Shown here in pieces: positions 13,967 through 14,031 of a stretch of DNA of 14,031 nucleotides. The translations under genes and the position numbers were made by a program. This DNA comes from CAZRNB01 sp964601355 (GTDB lineage: Bacteria; Planctomycetota; Phycisphaerae; Sedimentisphaerales; Anaerobacaceae), in assembly GCA_964601355.1 (NCBI GenBank), contig CAZRNB010000081.1, positions 1-14,031 on the forward strand, written 5' to 3'. How positions within the stretch are numbered: the stretch's first letter is position 1; every line of letters starts with the position of its first letter. Below the pieces are notes generated by a model that was not told the DNA's origin, did not search any database, and saw nothing but the letters and a program-made list of their open reading frames with translations.

Positions 13967-14031
13967 TCAGTAATCCCTCATAGGTCTAAGCCATTCCGGC
14001 CAATCGCTCGCTGTAACACCGCCGGCTAAAG
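13967..14031 (-). CDS. 3' end of an unidentified gene (partial)
   Basis: The minus-strand frame entering at the right edge reads LAGGVTASDWPEWLRPMRDY followed by TGA at 13967-13969. The Trp/Pro/Arg-rich composition looks like a real C-terminus rather than chance, and the frame is open to the window edge. Only about 21 codons are visible, too few to assign a family. It would be transcribed in the same direction as the short LamG gene, with a 255-bp gap that holds a promoter candidate, so it is probably a separate unit. Confidence 0.55.
   Translation of the reverse strand, partial: LAGGVTASDWPEWLRPMRDY

Overview
The window looks like a chromosomal glycan/sugar-use region of a Planctomycetota bacterium, probably from a Phycisphaerae/Sedimentisphaerales-type lineage. 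This is inferred from the gene families: Tat-exported Gfo/Idh/MocA oxidoreductases, large secreted LamG proteins joined to FN3-like repeats of the DVYFGT...YYWRVDEVN...VWSFT type, a secreted TIM-barrel/DUF6807 fusion, and many small palindromic repeats between genes. No 16S or marker gene is present, so the assignment is tentative.

Layout. Positions 1-251 hold no gene, only repeats: a REP-like palindrome and two facing arrays of a degenerate GGTTATCA octamer. Positions 252-5930 form a four-gene minus-strand operon, read from right to left. The order is a Tat-exported TIM-barrel/DUF6807 fusion (5930-4098), a Tat-exported oxidoreductase (4013-2565), its colinear paralog (2512-1064), and a cytoplasmic sugar isomerase/epimerase-like TIM barrel (1064-252). 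A good sigma70-like promoter lies at 6054-6082. Positions 6280-9705 encode a 1141-residue secreted multi-LamG protein (minus strand), followed by a strong intrinsic terminator at 6129-6170. The 482-bp divergent region 9706-10187 separates it from a XylR-type regulator (10188-11357, plus strand) and holds a second facing-repeat array and a 21-bp-spaced direct repeat that looks like an AraC-family operator. A second, shorter LamG protein (13711-11516, minus) converges on the regulator. The right edge carries the last 21 codons of another minus-strand gene.

Working model (inference). The regulator senses a sugar and controls nearby surface-binding LamG proteins and perhaps the oxidoreductase/isomerase operon. 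The two exported oxidoreductases would oxidise or reduce a sugar, glycoside or polyol outside the cytoplasm, the exported TIM-barrel/DUF6807 protein would act on the same substrate, and the cytoplasmic isomerase would process the imported product. This resembles known keto-sugar pathways built from Gfo/Idh/MocA and AP-endonuclease-2-like TIM barrels, but no DUF1080 hydrolase, transporter or glycoside hydrolase is visible here.

The most informative structural signal is the oxidoreductase duplication. The upstream copy is followed by a relic of the first seven codons of the isomerase gene, which shows that a tandem duplication of about 1.5 kb created the pair. A 56-bp block is still identical between copies although the genes have otherwise diverged clearly.
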